The translations under genes and the position numbers were made by a program. This document shows positions 1 to 8,251 of a DNA stretch of 64,000 nucleotides, piece by piece. The DNA is from Treponema socranskii subsp. socranskii VPI DR56BR1116 = ATCC 35536 (GTDB lineage: Bacteria > Spirochaetota > Spirochaetia > Treponematales > Treponemataceae). How positions within the stretch are numbered: position 1 is the first letter of the stretch; every line of letters starts with the position of its first letter. The stretch spans positions 39,040 to 103,039 of the forward strand of contig NZ_AVQI01000006.1 of NCBI RefSeq assembly GCF_000468115.1. Direction: 5' to 3'. The notes beneath the pieces were generated by a model. That model was given only the letters and a program-made list of their open reading frames with translations. It had not been told where the DNA came from and ran no database searches.

Positions 1-511
1 CTAAATTGTGAATCGTCAAAACACTCGCCGTCTTTGCAAAGAGGTCGTTTCGGATGACGTGCTTTAAAATGATCGGAGCGAGGGACGCCGACCAATCGTG
101 CGCGTGGACGATATCGGGATACCATCCGAGCTTTCGGCACAGCTGGAAAGCGCCGTGGCACAAAAGCGAAAAACGGTACGGATTGTCGTGAAAATCGGTT
201 TCCGCCTGTGTGCCGTACACGCCGTCGCGCCCGAACGCACCTTCGTGGTCGAGAAAATAAACGCCGACCTTTGACGAAGGCAGCGCGCTTTCATAAACAC
301 CGACCCACGATTCCGAAGTTCCCGCAGCGACGGCGAGCGGGCCGGGGATCGCCTGCAATTTTTTCCGGTCGATTTTATAATAGCGCGGCATGACGATCTT
401 TACATCGTGTCCGAGCTTTGAAAGAGATAGCGCCAAAGCGGACACCATATCGGCAAGTCCGCCCGTCTTTGCAAAGGGCACCGCTTCCGCCGTCACCATA
501 AGGATTTTCAT
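1..511 (-). CDS. glgA: glycogen synthase, N-terminal part (runs off the window edge)
   Basis: Only about the first 170 codons are in the window. The product starts MKILMVTAEAVPFAKTGGLAD, which carries the KTGGLAD ADP-glucose-binding signature at residues 15-21, and a VHAHDW motif near residue 140, both typical of GT5 bacterial glycogen/starch synthases. The enzyme transfers glucose from ADP-glucose to the non-reducing end of a growing alpha-1,4-glucan in the cytoplasm. The ATG at 511 has a strong ribosome binding site (GGGAGGCGAT) directly upstream. The gene lies 42 bp downstream of the aminotransferase gene on the same strand, so the two could be co-transcribed. The C-terminal Rossmann domain is outside the window and cannot be checked. 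Confidence 0.93.
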   Translation of the reverse strand, partial: MKILMVTAEAVPFAKTGGLADMVSALALSLSKLGHDVKIVMPRYYKIDRKKLQAIPGPLAVAAGTSESWVGVYESALPSSKVGVYFLDHEGAFGRDGVYGTQAETDFHDNPYRFSLLCHGAFQLCRKLGWYPDIVHAHDWSASLAPIILKHVIRNDLFAKTASVLTIHNL

Positions 512-553
512 ATCGCCTCCCGTAAAAAACTGATATCGTGTATGCCGCCGCGC

Positions 554-1747
554 TCAAGCTTGGTCGTGCACCGCCTTATAAAACGCATCGCGCGAATCGA
601 TAATCGTCCGCTCGCTCACGCAGTACGCGATTCGAAACCAGCCCTCTCCTCCGAAACCGCTTCCCGGCGCGCACAGGATATTGTATTTTTTTAAATGATT
701 CGTAAACGCAAGATCATCACCATTCCACGCATCGGGCACTTTCACAAAAAGGTAAAATGCGCCGTCGGGTTTCGCATACTCAAGTCCCGCGTAATCCATG
801 ATCTCTTTTAAAAGCGTGCAGCGTTTTTCATACGGCGAATAATCGCACGATGCGTTCCACGAAGAAGCGACAACTTTTTGAAAAAAAGCAGGAGCGTTGA
901 CGTAACCTAAAATACGTGTCGAAAAAATCGCTGCGGCGATAAAGACATCGGCTTCCGGACACGCGGGATTCAAAGCGAGATATCCGATGCGCTCTCCCGG
1001 CAAACTCAAATTTTTTGCAAAAGATGTAACGATGACGGCGTTTTCGTACAGCGGAAATACGGGCGGAACTTTTTTGCCGCCGTAGGTGACGGCGCGGTAC
1101 GGTTCGTCGCAGATGAGGTAAGGCATGCGTCCGCATTTTTTTCCGTGTTCGCGAAGGGCGGCAGAGAGAGACGCGATGTCGTCTGCCGAATAGATGCGCC
1201 CCGTCGGATTGTTCGGAGAATTGATCAAAACTGCGGCGGTTTTTTCGGTAAGCGCATTTACGATCGCATTGCAGTCGAGCGAAAAATCGGATTTCGTTTT
1301 TACGCGTACGATAGTGCCCGCATGATTTCGAATATAGTGATCGTATTCGGTAAAATACGGAGAAGGCACGATCACTTCATCTCCGGCATTTAAAATCGAT
1401 TTTAAGACGACGTTGAGCGCACCCGCGGCTCCGCACGACATAACGACGTGCTGTGCTGAAACGAGTACGCCCTGTTCGGCTTCCGTTTTTTTTGCCATCG
1501 CTTCGCGCGCAAAAAGATAACCCGCGTTCGGCATATAACCGTGAGCGCCGTGAGACTTATCCGAAGCGATTCGCTCTATCGCTTCGGCGACGCTGTAAGG
1601 CGGATCCAAATCCGGATTTCCGAGACTGAAATCGTATACGTTTTCGGCTCCGTATTTTTTTTTGAGCAGCGCTCCTTCTTCGAACATTTTGCGGATGACG
1701 CCCGCTTTGGGACTTTCAACCGAATCCCGTATATATGCCGCTATCAT
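554..1747 (-). CDS. PLP-dependent aminotransferase class I/II
   Basis: A 397-residue fold-type I aminotransferase. Visible family motifs are SPNNPTG (substrate/PLP contact), CDEPYR (the Asp that holds the PLP ring nitrogen) and SFAKNLSLPGERIGY, which contains the PLP Schiff-base lysine and the phosphate-binding Arg. The open frame extends much further upstream, but the conserved protein begins at the ATG at 1747 (MIAAYIRDSVESPK). That start has no Shine-Dalgarno sequence; instead a TATACT -10 box sits six bases upstream, so the mRNA is probably leaderless. The substrate cannot be read from the sequence; aspartate or alanine are typical for this subgroup. It is transcribed divergently from the exported protein at 1920. 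Confidence 0.88.
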   Translation of the reverse strand: MIAAYIRDSVESPKAGVIRKMFEEGALLKKKYGAENVYDFSLGNPDLDPPYSVAEAIERIASDKSHGAHGYMPNAGYLFAREAMAKKTEAEQGVLVSAQHVVMSCGAAGALNVVLKSILNAGDEVIVPSPYFTEYDHYIRNHAGTIVRVKTKSDFSLDCNAIVNALTEKTAAVLINSPNNPTGRIYSADDIASLSAALREHGKKCGRMPYLICDEPYRAVTYGGKKVPPVFPLYENAVIVTSFAKNLSLPGERIGYLALNPACPEADVFIAAAIFSTRILGYVNAPAFFQKVVASSWNASCDYSPYEKRCTLLKEIMDYAGLEYAKPDGAFYLFVKVPDAWNGDDLAFTNHLKKYNILCAPGSGFGGEGWFRIAYCVSERTIIDSRDAFYKAVHDQA

Positions 1748-1753
1748 GCGTCC

Positions 1754-1759
1754 AGTATA
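1754..1759 (-). promoter_or_regulatory. -10 box of a leaderless promoter for the aminotransferase
   Basis: TATACT on the minus strand with only six bases between it and the ATG at 1747. The -35 region (TTACGC, about 18 bp upstream) is poor. With a normal start point about 7 nt downstream of the -10 box, transcription would begin at the start codon. Confidence 0.5.
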
Positions 1760-1807
1760 GCACAAATATGCGTGTTTGCGTAACTCGCCCGCATTGCAGC
1801 ACGTAAA

Positions 1808-1866
1808 GGGTACCTCTAAAAGCTTGGTTGGAGTTTTAGAGGAGCATCGAGTTTTTAGCTGTACCC
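1808..1866. repeat. nested inverted repeat between divergent genes
   Basis: A perfect 9-bp stem CCTCTAAAA (1813-1821) / TTTTAGAGG (1834-1842) encloses a 12-nt loop, and outer arms GGGTAC (1808-1813) and GTACCC (1861-1866) close a larger structure. It lies upstream of both flanking genes, so it is not a simple terminator for either. It may be a small dispersed repeat or an operator region. Confidence 0.5.
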
Positions 1867-1877
1867 AAGTAACTGTC

Positions 1878-1906
1878 TTGCGGCCCAACTGTTTACTCAG
1901 TATAAT
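1878..1906 (+). promoter_or_regulatory. sigma70-type promoter for the exported protein at 1920
   Basis: TTGCGG (1878-1883), a 17-bp spacer, then TATAAT (1901-1906). The ATG lies 13 nt after the -10 box, giving a leader of only about 6 nt and no Shine-Dalgarno sequence. Confidence 0.7.
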
Positions 1907-1919
1907 GCAAATCACACGT

Positions 1920-2648
1920 ATGAAAAAAACAATATCGATTTCGTTTTTTTTCGCCGCAGTCTGCGCTTTCGCCGTATCCGCACTTCCGTTCAACAATAAG
2001 CTTTCTAAAGCGGAACTCGCCGATCTTGAAGACGGTAAAATCGTCGTGCGCAACATCAGCCATGCGTCGAATATGTGCCTCGAAGCGTCGAGCGAAAGCG
2101 CGCAAAAAATCATACGCGACATATACGCTCTCAATCCGTCGTATCTTGCCGAAGTGATCCAAATCAAGCCTTATGCCGGCAACGAAGATTTGCCTGCCCG
2201 CCTCGAAGATACCCTGATGAACATCTCCGATTACATCGGTATTCCGTATTATTCGGAACGGCATGAACGATACTACGATCTCTATTCCGAGGCGGAAATC
2301 AAAGACGATTTTATCGGTGCAGACGGCCTTACCCGTGAAGTAAAAGCCGACTTGACGATGGAACCTTTCGGTCGTATTGAAACGTCGATTACGATCACCG
2401 CACCCGGCGACTACGTATACTACCTTTCGACAAACGACAATACGCTCATATATGAAGATCGATTTAAATGTGTCAAACCGAAAAATATGAAATCCGCAAT
2501 TTTACTGTTCCGCGACGGCGACAATTGGATTTTATACGGCGCAGGCGGCGTCAAAGCGATAAAGATTATTTTTTTTGAAAAGCGCATCGAAACGTCGTTT
2601 ATCAATCGCATAAAAACGTTCTGCAATTTTATTTTCGAAAAACTCTAA
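1920..2648 (+). CDS. exported protein of unknown function
   Basis: A 242-residue protein. The start at 1920 is chosen because it opens with a clear Sec signal peptide: MKK followed by a hydrophobic stretch and a small-residue cleavage region near residue 20 (AVSA). The longer open frame upstream runs through the promoter. The mature part has no motif I can assign. It contains an Asn/Cys segment (NISHASNMCLEASSES), a Tyr-rich middle and a C-terminal beta-rich region ending in a basic helix. It resembles, without proof, the short exported family proteins conserved among treponemes (possibly the DUF6675 type). The location is probably periplasmic. It is followed after 17 bp by rfbD, so the two probably share the near-leaderless promoter at 1878-1906. 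Confidence 0.72.
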   Translation: MKKTISISFFFAAVCAFAVSALPFNNKLSKAELADLEDGKIVVRNISHASNMCLEASSESAQKIIRDIYALNPSYLAEVIQIKPYAGNEDLPARLEDTLMNISDYIGIPYYSERHERYYDLYSEAEIKDDFIGADGLTREVKADLTMEPFGRIETSITITAPGDYVYYLSTNDNTLIYEDRFKCVKPKNMKSAILLFRDGDNWILYGAGGVKAIKIIFFEKRIETSFINRIKTFCNFIFEKL

Positions 2649-2665
2649 TCGCGAGGGCGCTCCGT

Positions 2666-3616
2666 ATGTTGTGGCTTATCGGTTGTAAGGGGATGCTCGG
2701 ACGCGAATTCGCGCATCAGCTTTCGGAAAAAAGGATTCCGTTTGTCGGTACGGGAAGCGACGTCGATATCGCCGAGGCCGAAAAGCTCGACGCTTTTGTC
2801 GATAAAACCGAAAGCGCATCGTATTACGCTTCGCGCAATGATGTAAAAAAAGATAATAAAATCGATTGGATCATAAACTGCGCGGCTTACACGGCGGTCG
2901 ATAACGCCGAAGACGAGGCGGAAAAAGCATACCGCACAAACTGCACCGGTGCGCTCAACATCGCTCGCACGGCGCGCTCGCACGGCGCAAAGCTCGTTCA
3001 CATTTCAACCGATTACGTATTCGACGGAAAAGGCCGCAGTCCGTATACGGAAGACGCGCCGAAATCTCCTATAAACATATACGGTAAAACGAAGGCGGAA
3101 AGCGAAGACCTTATCGCTCAGGCGATGACGCAATACTATATCATCCGAACGTCGTGGCTTTACGGTTCAGGCGGCCGTAATTTCGTATATACGATGACGC
3201 GCGCGATGAACGAAAGGGAATCCGTCAGCGTCGTAAACGATCAAAGAGGAACTCCGACTTTTTGCGGAGATCTCGTATTCGCCGTTATAAAATTAATAAA
3301 AAAAGAGATGGGTGCTACGAGTCTGTTCGGAAAAAAAAGCGCGGCTCCCTACGGCATCTATCACTTTTCGAATTCCGGGGAGGCGACGTGGTTCGAATTC
3401 GCGTGCGCGATCCGTGACTACGGAAAAAAATACGAGAAAATTATGCACGACTGTAAAATACAGCCGTGTTCGTCGGATGAATACAAAACGAAAGCCGCGC
3501 GGCCCTCTTATTCCGTGCTCGACTGTACAAAGATCGAAACGACGCTCGGTATCAAAATACCTTCGTGGCAGGTGAGCCTTGAACGCTTTATAAAAAGCGG
3601 CAAGTTTGAAAGCTAG
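2666..3616 (+). CDS. rfbD: dTDP-4-dehydrorhamnose reductase
   Basis: A 316-residue short-chain dehydrogenase of the RmlD family. It shows the N-terminal nucleotide-binding loop GCKGMLGREF, the NCAAYTAVDNAE segment, HISTDYVFDG and the catalytic YGKTKAE (YxxxK). RmlD reduces dTDP-4-dehydro-L-rhamnose to dTDP-L-rhamnose with NAD(P)H, the last step of rhamnose donor synthesis for surface polysaccharides. It acts in the cytoplasm. The length is slightly above the usual 290-300 residues because of a Lys-rich insertion around residue 55-70. The other rml genes are not in this window, so the substrate is inferred from family membership. It is co-directional with the exported protein 17 bp upstream. 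Confidence 0.88.
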   Translation: MLWLIGCKGMLGREFAHQLSEKRIPFVGTGSDVDIAEAEKLDAFVDKTESASYYASRNDVKKDNKIDWIINCAAYTAVDNAEDEAEKAYRTNCTGALNIARTARSHGAKLVHISTDYVFDGKGRSPYTEDAPKSPINIYGKTKAESEDLIAQAMTQYYIIRTSWLYGSGGRNFVYTMTRAMNERESVSVVNDQRGTPTFCGDLVFAVIKLIKKEMGATSLFGKKSAAPYGIYHFSNSGEATWFEFACAIRDYGKKYEKIMHDCKIQPCSSDEYKTKAARPSYSVLDCTKIETTLGIKIPSWQVSLERFIKSGKFES

Positions 3617-3662
3617 CGGGCAATCGCTTTTCATTTTTCCCGTAAAATCGTTAACCTTTTTC

Positions 3663-3691
3663 TTGCGCGTTTTTTGCTCTTGTAGTATACT
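3663..3691 (+). promoter_or_regulatory. promoter of the sugar ABC transporter operon
   Basis: TTGCGC (3663-3668), 17-bp spacer, TATACT (3686-3691). The start codon at 3733 follows a leader of about 35 nt with a strong ribosome binding site (GGAGGAAAG). Confidence 0.7.
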
Positions 3692-3732
3692 TACACGGAT
3701 ATAGTTTTTCAAAAACATGGAGGAAAGAAAAT

Positions 3733-5013
3733 ATGAAAAAAATGATGATGCTGTGCGCACTTGCCGCCGCAGCGCTCATGGCGACGTCGTGCACTAAAAA
3801 GCCCGAAGCCGTCACCATTGAGTTTTGGACGCATGAAGATGCAAACCGCCAAAAGCTTGAAGACCGCTACATTCAGGAATTTACGGCTTCTCATCCTAAC
3901 GTCACGGTAAACGTAACGCGGCAGGGCGCCGCAAAGCTCATCGAGCTCGTTCAGACGGCTTTTGCCGCCGGAAGCGGTCCGACGATGTTCAACCTTTCGA
4001 TCAACGATGAATACCCCTACATTACGGCAGGGAGAGTCGCTGCGATGAACTACAAAGCGGCAGGCTATAAAGACGCATCGGAAGTCATCAATGCGTATGC
4101 TCCGAAAATGCTTGATCCCGTCACGGTAAACGGCCAAGTCTACGGACTCCCGCTCGAGCTTACGAACTGGTGTATCTTTATCAATAAAAAAGTGTTCCGC
4201 TCCGCAGGTCTCGATCCCGAAAAGGATTATCCGAAAACGTGGGAAGATATGGTAAAAATTTCCCAAAAGATCGTCATTCGAAACGGCGACATCATCACGA
4301 GGCGCGGCTACGACTTCCGCTACAAATATTATCTCGAAAACAACGTTCCGATGGTGGAACAGCTGGGCGGACAGCTCATCAGCGACGACGGCAAAGAAGC
4401 GATCGTCGGAAAGGACGCATGGATCGCATTCCTCACGTATATGCAGCAGTGGGGGCCGAACGGTTTGAATCTCGGCTCGCCGACATACAAAGCGGGACGC
4501 TCGGTGTTCAACGCGGACAACAACGATCTCGCGATGTGCTCGACCGGTTTGTATCAGGAAGCGCGCATCAAACACGACAACCCCGCATTCTACGAATCGG
4601 GCGAATGGATGGTCGTTCCGTATCCGAAATTTGAAAACGCCGTCAAAGACGTCGCAGCCTGCTATTACGGTCACTATTACATGGTCAATGCCGATGCGAC
4701 AAAAGCCCAACAGGAAGCGGCATGGCAGCTCATCTCCTATATGCTCAGCCACGGTGACGAGTATCTTTCACAGGTCAATATCATCCAGCCGACGACGGCG
4801 CTTTTAAACAGCGACACGTTCAAAAATATGCCGTATTCCAGCGTATTCGCAGATGATCTCGAACGCGGTCACATCGTGTATTACGGTGCAAACTCAACCG
4901 CGATCCAGAGCGCGCTCGGAACGGCGGTACAGAGCGTTATGCTCCAAAACGTATCACCTGAAGACGCCTATAACACGCTCAAAAAGACCGTTCAGGAATT
5001 GATCGAACAGTAA
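3733..5013 (+). CDS. sugar ABC transporter substrate-binding lipoprotein
   Basis: A 426-residue family 1 extracellular solute-binding protein. A type II signal peptide ends in a lipobox with Cys20 (LMATSC), so the mature protein is a lipoprotein held at the membrane. The body has the usual features of carbohydrate binders: an EFWTHED-like opening, repeated Trp/Tyr stacking residues and a hinge segment PTTALLNS near the C-terminus. Two permease genes of the MalF/MalG type follow, with no ATPase gene, which suggests that a shared MsmX/UgpC-type ATPase encoded elsewhere powers the importer. A strong hairpin after this gene would let the binding protein be made in excess over the permeases. The sugar cannot be deduced. 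Confidence 0.88.
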   Translation: MKKMMMLCALAAAALMATSCTKKPEAVTIEFWTHEDANRQKLEDRYIQEFTASHPNVTVNVTRQGAAKLIELVQTAFAAGSGPTMFNLSINDEYPYITAGRVAAMNYKAAGYKDASEVINAYAPKMLDPVTVNGQVYGLPLELTNWCIFINKKVFRSAGLDPEKDYPKTWEDMVKISQKIVIRNGDIITRRGYDFRYKYYLENNVPMVEQLGGQLISDDGKEAIVGKDAWIAFLTYMQQWGPNGLNLGSPTYKAGRSVFNADNNDLAMCSTGLYQEARIKHDNPAFYESGEWMVVPYPKFENAVKDVAACYYGHYYMVNADATKAQQEAAWQLISYMLSHGDEYLSQVNIIQPTTALLNSDTFKNMPYSSVFADDLERGHIVYYGANSTAIQSALGTAVQSVMLQNVSPEDAYNTLKKTVQELIEQ

Positions 5014-5020
5014 TTCTCAT

Positions 5021-5065
5021 GTACAAAACACCGGCCCGCAAGCCTCTTCGGCCGGTGTTTTGTAC
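5021..5065 (+). terminator. strong hairpin after the binding-protein gene
   Basis: A perfect 16-bp inverted repeat, GTACAAAACACCGGCC (5021-5036) against 5050-5065, with a 13-nt loop and a T-rich 3' arm. Inside an ABC operon such a hairpin usually acts as a partial terminator or as an mRNA-stabilising element that raises binding-protein levels over the permeases. Confidence 0.8.
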
Positions 5066-5152
5066 TATAAACGGAAACGGCGTTTTTTACCGCAATTATT
5101 AAAATACCGATTACCTTATTAACGGCAAAGCCTGTCAGGGCAAGGGCATCAC

Positions 5153-5980
5153 GTGGATTTTTTTATGCAGGATGAAGTGAATCTTCATACGCATTGCAAA
5201 TACTGCAGGCATGCCGTCGGCGAAGTGCAAGACTATGTCGATGAAGCGAGAAAAGACGGAATCAAAGTGCTCGGCATGAGCGATCACTGCCCCGTGCCTG
5301 ACGACAGGTGGCACAGCGCCCGTATGTTTTATTCCGAACTCGACAGCTATCAAAAAGACTGCGAAAACGCGATCGGCAATGCAGGCGATATGCACATCTT
5401 CCGCGGATTTGAAACCGACTACCACAGAGACTACGTTTCGTATTATCGCGACGAACTGCTCGGTGAACGCGGCTTCGACTACCTTTTGCTCGCAGTCCAC
5501 AATTATTATGCACCGGACGGAATCGATATCATGATTCCCGAATGCCCGATAAACGACAGAGGCGCGTTACACGCATATACGAAAACGCTTATCGAAGGCA
5601 TGCAGTCGGGATTGTTTTTATATGCCGTGCACCCCGACCTCTTCGCCGCATCCTATCTCGAATGGGATGCCGAAGCGAAAGCGTGTTCCCGCGACATCCT
5701 CGCATGCGCCGAGTCGGTGCACATGCCGATTGAAATAAACGGTCAAGGTATCCGCGCCAAAAAAGTCGTATCATCGAGCGGCGAACGATACCGTTATCCG
5801 ATACAGGAATTTTGGAATCTCGCCGCGGAATACGACGTACCTATCGTCACTGCAGCCGACTGCCATAAACCGGAAGATATGCTGACGTCGAGAGCGGCGT
5901 GCAAAACAATCGCGGCAAAAGCGAATCTCACGTTTGCGCGATATGCAATTGACGAAAACGGAAACATCATCATACAATAG
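5153..5980 (+). CDS. PHP-domain phosphoesterase (histidinol-phosphatase-like)
   Basis: A 275-residue PHP-family metal-dependent phosphatase. Metal ligands are visible as NLHTHCKY (HxH), MSDHCP, the Glu in FRGFETDYH, LAVHNYY, YAVHPDL and TAADCHKP (Asp/His). This pattern matches HisK-type histidinol phosphatases and related sugar- or nucleotide-phosphate esterases. The GTG at 5153 is preferred because AAGG lies 7 nt upstream; an ATG four codons later is possible. The gene sits between the binding-protein gene and the permeases of a sugar importer, which argues against histidine synthesis and for removal of phosphate from an imported sugar or signalling molecule. No his genes are nearby. Function beyond phosphatase class is inference. 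Confidence 0.75.
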   Translation: MDFFMQDEVNLHTHCKYCRHAVGEVQDYVDEARKDGIKVLGMSDHCPVPDDRWHSARMFYSELDSYQKDCENAIGNAGDMHIFRGFETDYHRDYVSYYRDELLGERGFDYLLLAVHNYYAPDGIDIMIPECPINDRGALHAYTKTLIEGMQSGLFLYAVHPDLFAASYLEWDAEAKACSRDILACAESVHMPIEINGQGIRAKKVVSSSGERYRYPIQEFWNLAAEYDVPIVTAADCHKPEDMLTSRAACKTIAAKANLTFARYAIDENGNIIIQ

Positions 5981-6011
5981 AGTACCTCAAAAAATTACGG
6001 AGGAATTAAAA

Positions 6012-6938
6012 ATGGCTAAAACCGCTAAACGTTACAGCATCGAAAAACAACAGGCGCGGTGGGGATTTGCGTTTACCCTGCCGAGCCTTGTCTTCTTTGC
6101 CGTATTCAGTTTTTATCCGATCATCAACGCATTTATCACGAGTCTTACGAACAAACAGGCGATTTCGCGGACATCGAAATTTGTCGGTTTACGCAATTAC
6201 GTATACCTCTTTACACGCGACAACGGCGGCTTTTCGCTTTTAAACTCCATGCGCGCGACCGTCGTGTTTACGTTCGGCACTTTCGTTCCGATGGTCATCC
6301 TCGCGCTTATACTCGCAGTGCTGCTCATGCAGCTGCGTCGTTCATCGCAAAAAGGTTTTTTTCAAATTTCATTCTATATGCCGGCCGTTCTTTCATCCGT
6401 CGTCGCCGCCGCAATTTGGATGATCCTCTTCGACCCGCGCGGTCTTTTCAACCAACTGTCAAACACGATTTTGTTTACGAAAGGAAAAGATTATCAGTGG
6501 CTCACCGATAATACGATGCTGCAGATTTCAACGATGATCGTTTACTTTTGGAAATACATCGGCTATTTCGTCATCCTCTTTATCACAGGCCTCGCTTCGA
6601 TTCCGCCTACGATCTACGAAGCCGCAACGGTAGACGGTTCGAATAAATGGCACGCGTTTTTTCACATCACGCTTCCGCTTTTAAAACCGACTATCGTGCT
6701 CGTGTCTATCATGGCGATGCTCCAGTGTTTGAAAACGTTCAGCACGCAGTATATGTTCGCGCAGGGAGGCGCAGCGCGTCATCCCATCGACGTCATCACG
6801 ATGAATATCTACTTTACCGGTATCAGAAACGGACAGCTCGGCAGAGCGAGCGCTATGTCGATCATATTGTTTTTGATAATGCTCTTGTTTACGTACTTGC
6901 AGTTCACGCTGTCGAAAACCGACGACGTGGAATATTAA
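6012..6938 (+). CDS. sugar ABC transporter permease, MalF/UgpA type
   Basis: A 308-residue inner-membrane permease with about six hydrophobic segments. The cytoplasmic EAA loop that docks the ATPase is visible as IYEAATVDGSNKWHAFFHITLP. The start at 6012 (MAKTAKRYSIEKQQARWG) is chosen for its strong ribosome binding site (GGAGGAATTAAAA). A longer frame begins inside the preceding gene and is discarded. It forms the translocation pore with the permease 24 bp downstream and receives substrate from the lipoprotein at 3733. Confidence 0.88.
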   Translation: MAKTAKRYSIEKQQARWGFAFTLPSLVFFAVFSFYPIINAFITSLTNKQAISRTSKFVGLRNYVYLFTRDNGGFSLLNSMRATVVFTFGTFVPMVILALILAVLLMQLRRSSQKGFFQISFYMPAVLSSVVAAAIWMILFDPRGLFNQLSNTILFTKGKDYQWLTDNTMLQISTMIVYFWKYIGYFVILFITGLASIPPTIYEAATVDGSNKWHAFFHITLPLLKPTIVLVSIMAMLQCLKTFSTQYMFAQGGAARHPIDVITMNIYFTGIRNGQLGRASAMSIILFLIMLLFTYLQFTLSKTDDVEY

Positions 6939-6962
6939 TAAGCGCATTTTATTGGAGTTGCT

Positions 6963-7844
6963 ATGAATACAAATAAATATGTCGGAAGAGTCGGTATCGG
7001 AGAGATCGTCGCGTGGATAGCACTCTTTATCGTATTCTTTTTTACGATAACGCCCATTCTCTTTATGTTCGTCGCGTCGTTTATGGACGCCCGCCAAATT
7101 CTCGCAATGCCCTTCCGCTGGATCCCTTCCCGCGCGTATTTTACGAACGAAAACAGAACATTTTTAACGAATTTTATTAAAGCGATTTTCGGCAACAACC
7201 AAAATCCCATCTATATGCGTAATATTTTAAACTCGCTCATCGTCGCACTTTCGTGCGCGGCGACGACGGTTTTGCTCGCTTCTCTTTGCGGTTACGGACT
7301 TGCGAAATTCAAATTCAAATCGCGCAACCTCATCTTTATGTCGATCATGGCGACGATGATGATTCCGTTCGAAGCGATTATGATCCCTCTGTACATGGTC
7401 GCAACGAGCATGCGCATGATAAACACCTACCAAGGACTCATCATTCCCTTTCTCGTGTCGGCTTTCGGCGTCTTTCAAATGAGGCAATATCTCCTCACCT
7501 TTCCGACCGAATACCTCGATGCGGCGCGCGTCGACGGCTACAACGAATTCAACATCTACAGCCGCATCGTTTTGCCGAACTGCGGACCGGTCATAGCCAC
7601 GCTCGGCATCCTTTCGTTTAGAAACCAGTGGGATAATCTTTTGTGGCCGCTCCTCGTCGCACAGAGCGAAAAGATGAAAACGATTCCGCTGTACATCACG
7701 AAATTCAGCGAAGAAAAACAAACCGATGAAGGCGCTATGATGGCGTGCGCGCTGCTTGCGTCGATTCCGATGTTTATACTCTTCGGCGCCCTGTCGAAAT
7801 ACTTTATCGGAGGAGCGGAAGTCTACGAATCGAGGAAAGGATAA
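6963..7844 (+). CDS. sugar ABC transporter permease, MalG/UgpE type
   Basis: A 293-residue permease with six predicted membrane spans. The EAA loop reads YLDAARVDGYNEFNIYSRIVLP. It starts 24 bp after the first permease with a GGAG ribosome binding site and is the last gene of the importer operon. No ATP-binding subunit follows; the next 400 bp hold repeats and promoters for the next gene. Together the two permeases form a MalFG-like heterodimer for uptake of an unidentified sugar or oligosaccharide. Confidence 0.88.
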   Translation: MNTNKYVGRVGIGEIVAWIALFIVFFFTITPILFMFVASFMDARQILAMPFRWIPSRAYFTNENRTFLTNFIKAIFGNNQNPIYMRNILNSLIVALSCAATTVLLASLCGYGLAKFKFKSRNLIFMSIMATMMIPFEAIMIPLYMVATSMRMINTYQGLIIPFLVSAFGVFQMRQYLLTFPTEYLDAARVDGYNEFNIYSRIVLPNCGPVIATLGILSFRNQWDNLLWPLLVAQSEKMKTIPLYITKFSEEKQTDEGAMMACALLASIPMFILFGALSKYFIGGAEVYESRKG

Positions 7845-7931
7845 AAAAAGCCGATAAAAAGCGCAGCACAAGAATTTTCTAACGGCCGCGTACTCGCGTC
7901 GGTAATTTTTTAAGTAATGAATAGTAAAAGT

Positions 7932-7966
7932 GCTGTCTTAAAACTCGGTTATTTTTTCGACAGCCC
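7932..7966. repeat. GCTGTC...GACAGC stem-loop, intergenic repeat copy 1
   Basis: GCTGTC (7932-7937) pairs with GACAGC (7959-7964); the interior reads TTAAAACTCGGTTATTTTTTC. Near-identical text occurs at 12002-12042 and, inverted, at 55789-55820, with a looser relative at 15486-15516. It may serve as a terminator for the permease operon. Confidence 0.6.
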
Positions 7967-8150
7967 ATCGAGTTTAAAATTAACTCGTTATATTGTAATG
8001 ACTTAATTTTAAACATCGCATATAAGTTTTTGAACAGCCTCTTAATGACGCTTTCTGCCTCATGCTCTCACTCTAGTGCATTATCGATTTTTTAAACAGG
8101 CTCGGTAAAATTGATTTCCGTGAACTGACGGTTCAGGGGCTGTCAGGGGC

Positions 8151-8179
8151 TTGACAGATTTCGCTAAAGCGGGTATAAA
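8151..8179 (+). promoter_or_regulatory. upstream tandem promoter P1 of the TPR gene
   Basis: TTGACA (8151-8156), 17-bp spacer, TATAAA (8174-8179). This is near consensus and would give a leader of about 65 nt. The -35 overlaps one arm of a small inverted repeat (CTGTCA...TGACAG), so binding of a regulator here is possible. Confidence 0.65.
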
Positions 8180-8209
8180 CATTAGTTTATTTTCGCTGCC
8201 AAACTATAA

Positions 8210-8238
8210 TTGACTAAAAAAAATCGTTTTGCTATAAT
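8210..8238 (+). promoter_or_regulatory. downstream tandem promoter P2 of the TPR gene, leaderless type
   Basis: TTGACT (8210-8215), 17-bp spacer, TATAAT (8233-8238). A GTG follows after exactly 7 nt (8246) and an in-frame ATG after 13 nt (8252). There is no Shine-Dalgarno sequence. Confidence 0.75.
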
Positions 8239-8251
8239 GAAAATTGTGGCT

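Larger units (their letters stand above)
7845..8251. other. 407-bp intergenic region with repeat and tandem promoters
   Basis: No credible gene is present. The stretch holds a GCTGTC/GACAGC stem-loop (7932-7966) of a repeat family seen four times in the window, a second small inverted repeat CTGTCA/TGACAG (8141-8156 region), and two tandem sigma70-type promoters (8151-8179 and 8210-8238) pointing to the TPR gene. The AT-rich middle (7970-8100) shows nothing recognisable. Confidence 0.6.

Noticed and set aside
3709..4752. Open frame of 347 codons on the minus strand
   Set aside because: Antisense to the ABC binding-protein lipoprotein, which has an intact signal peptide, ribosome binding site and promoter.
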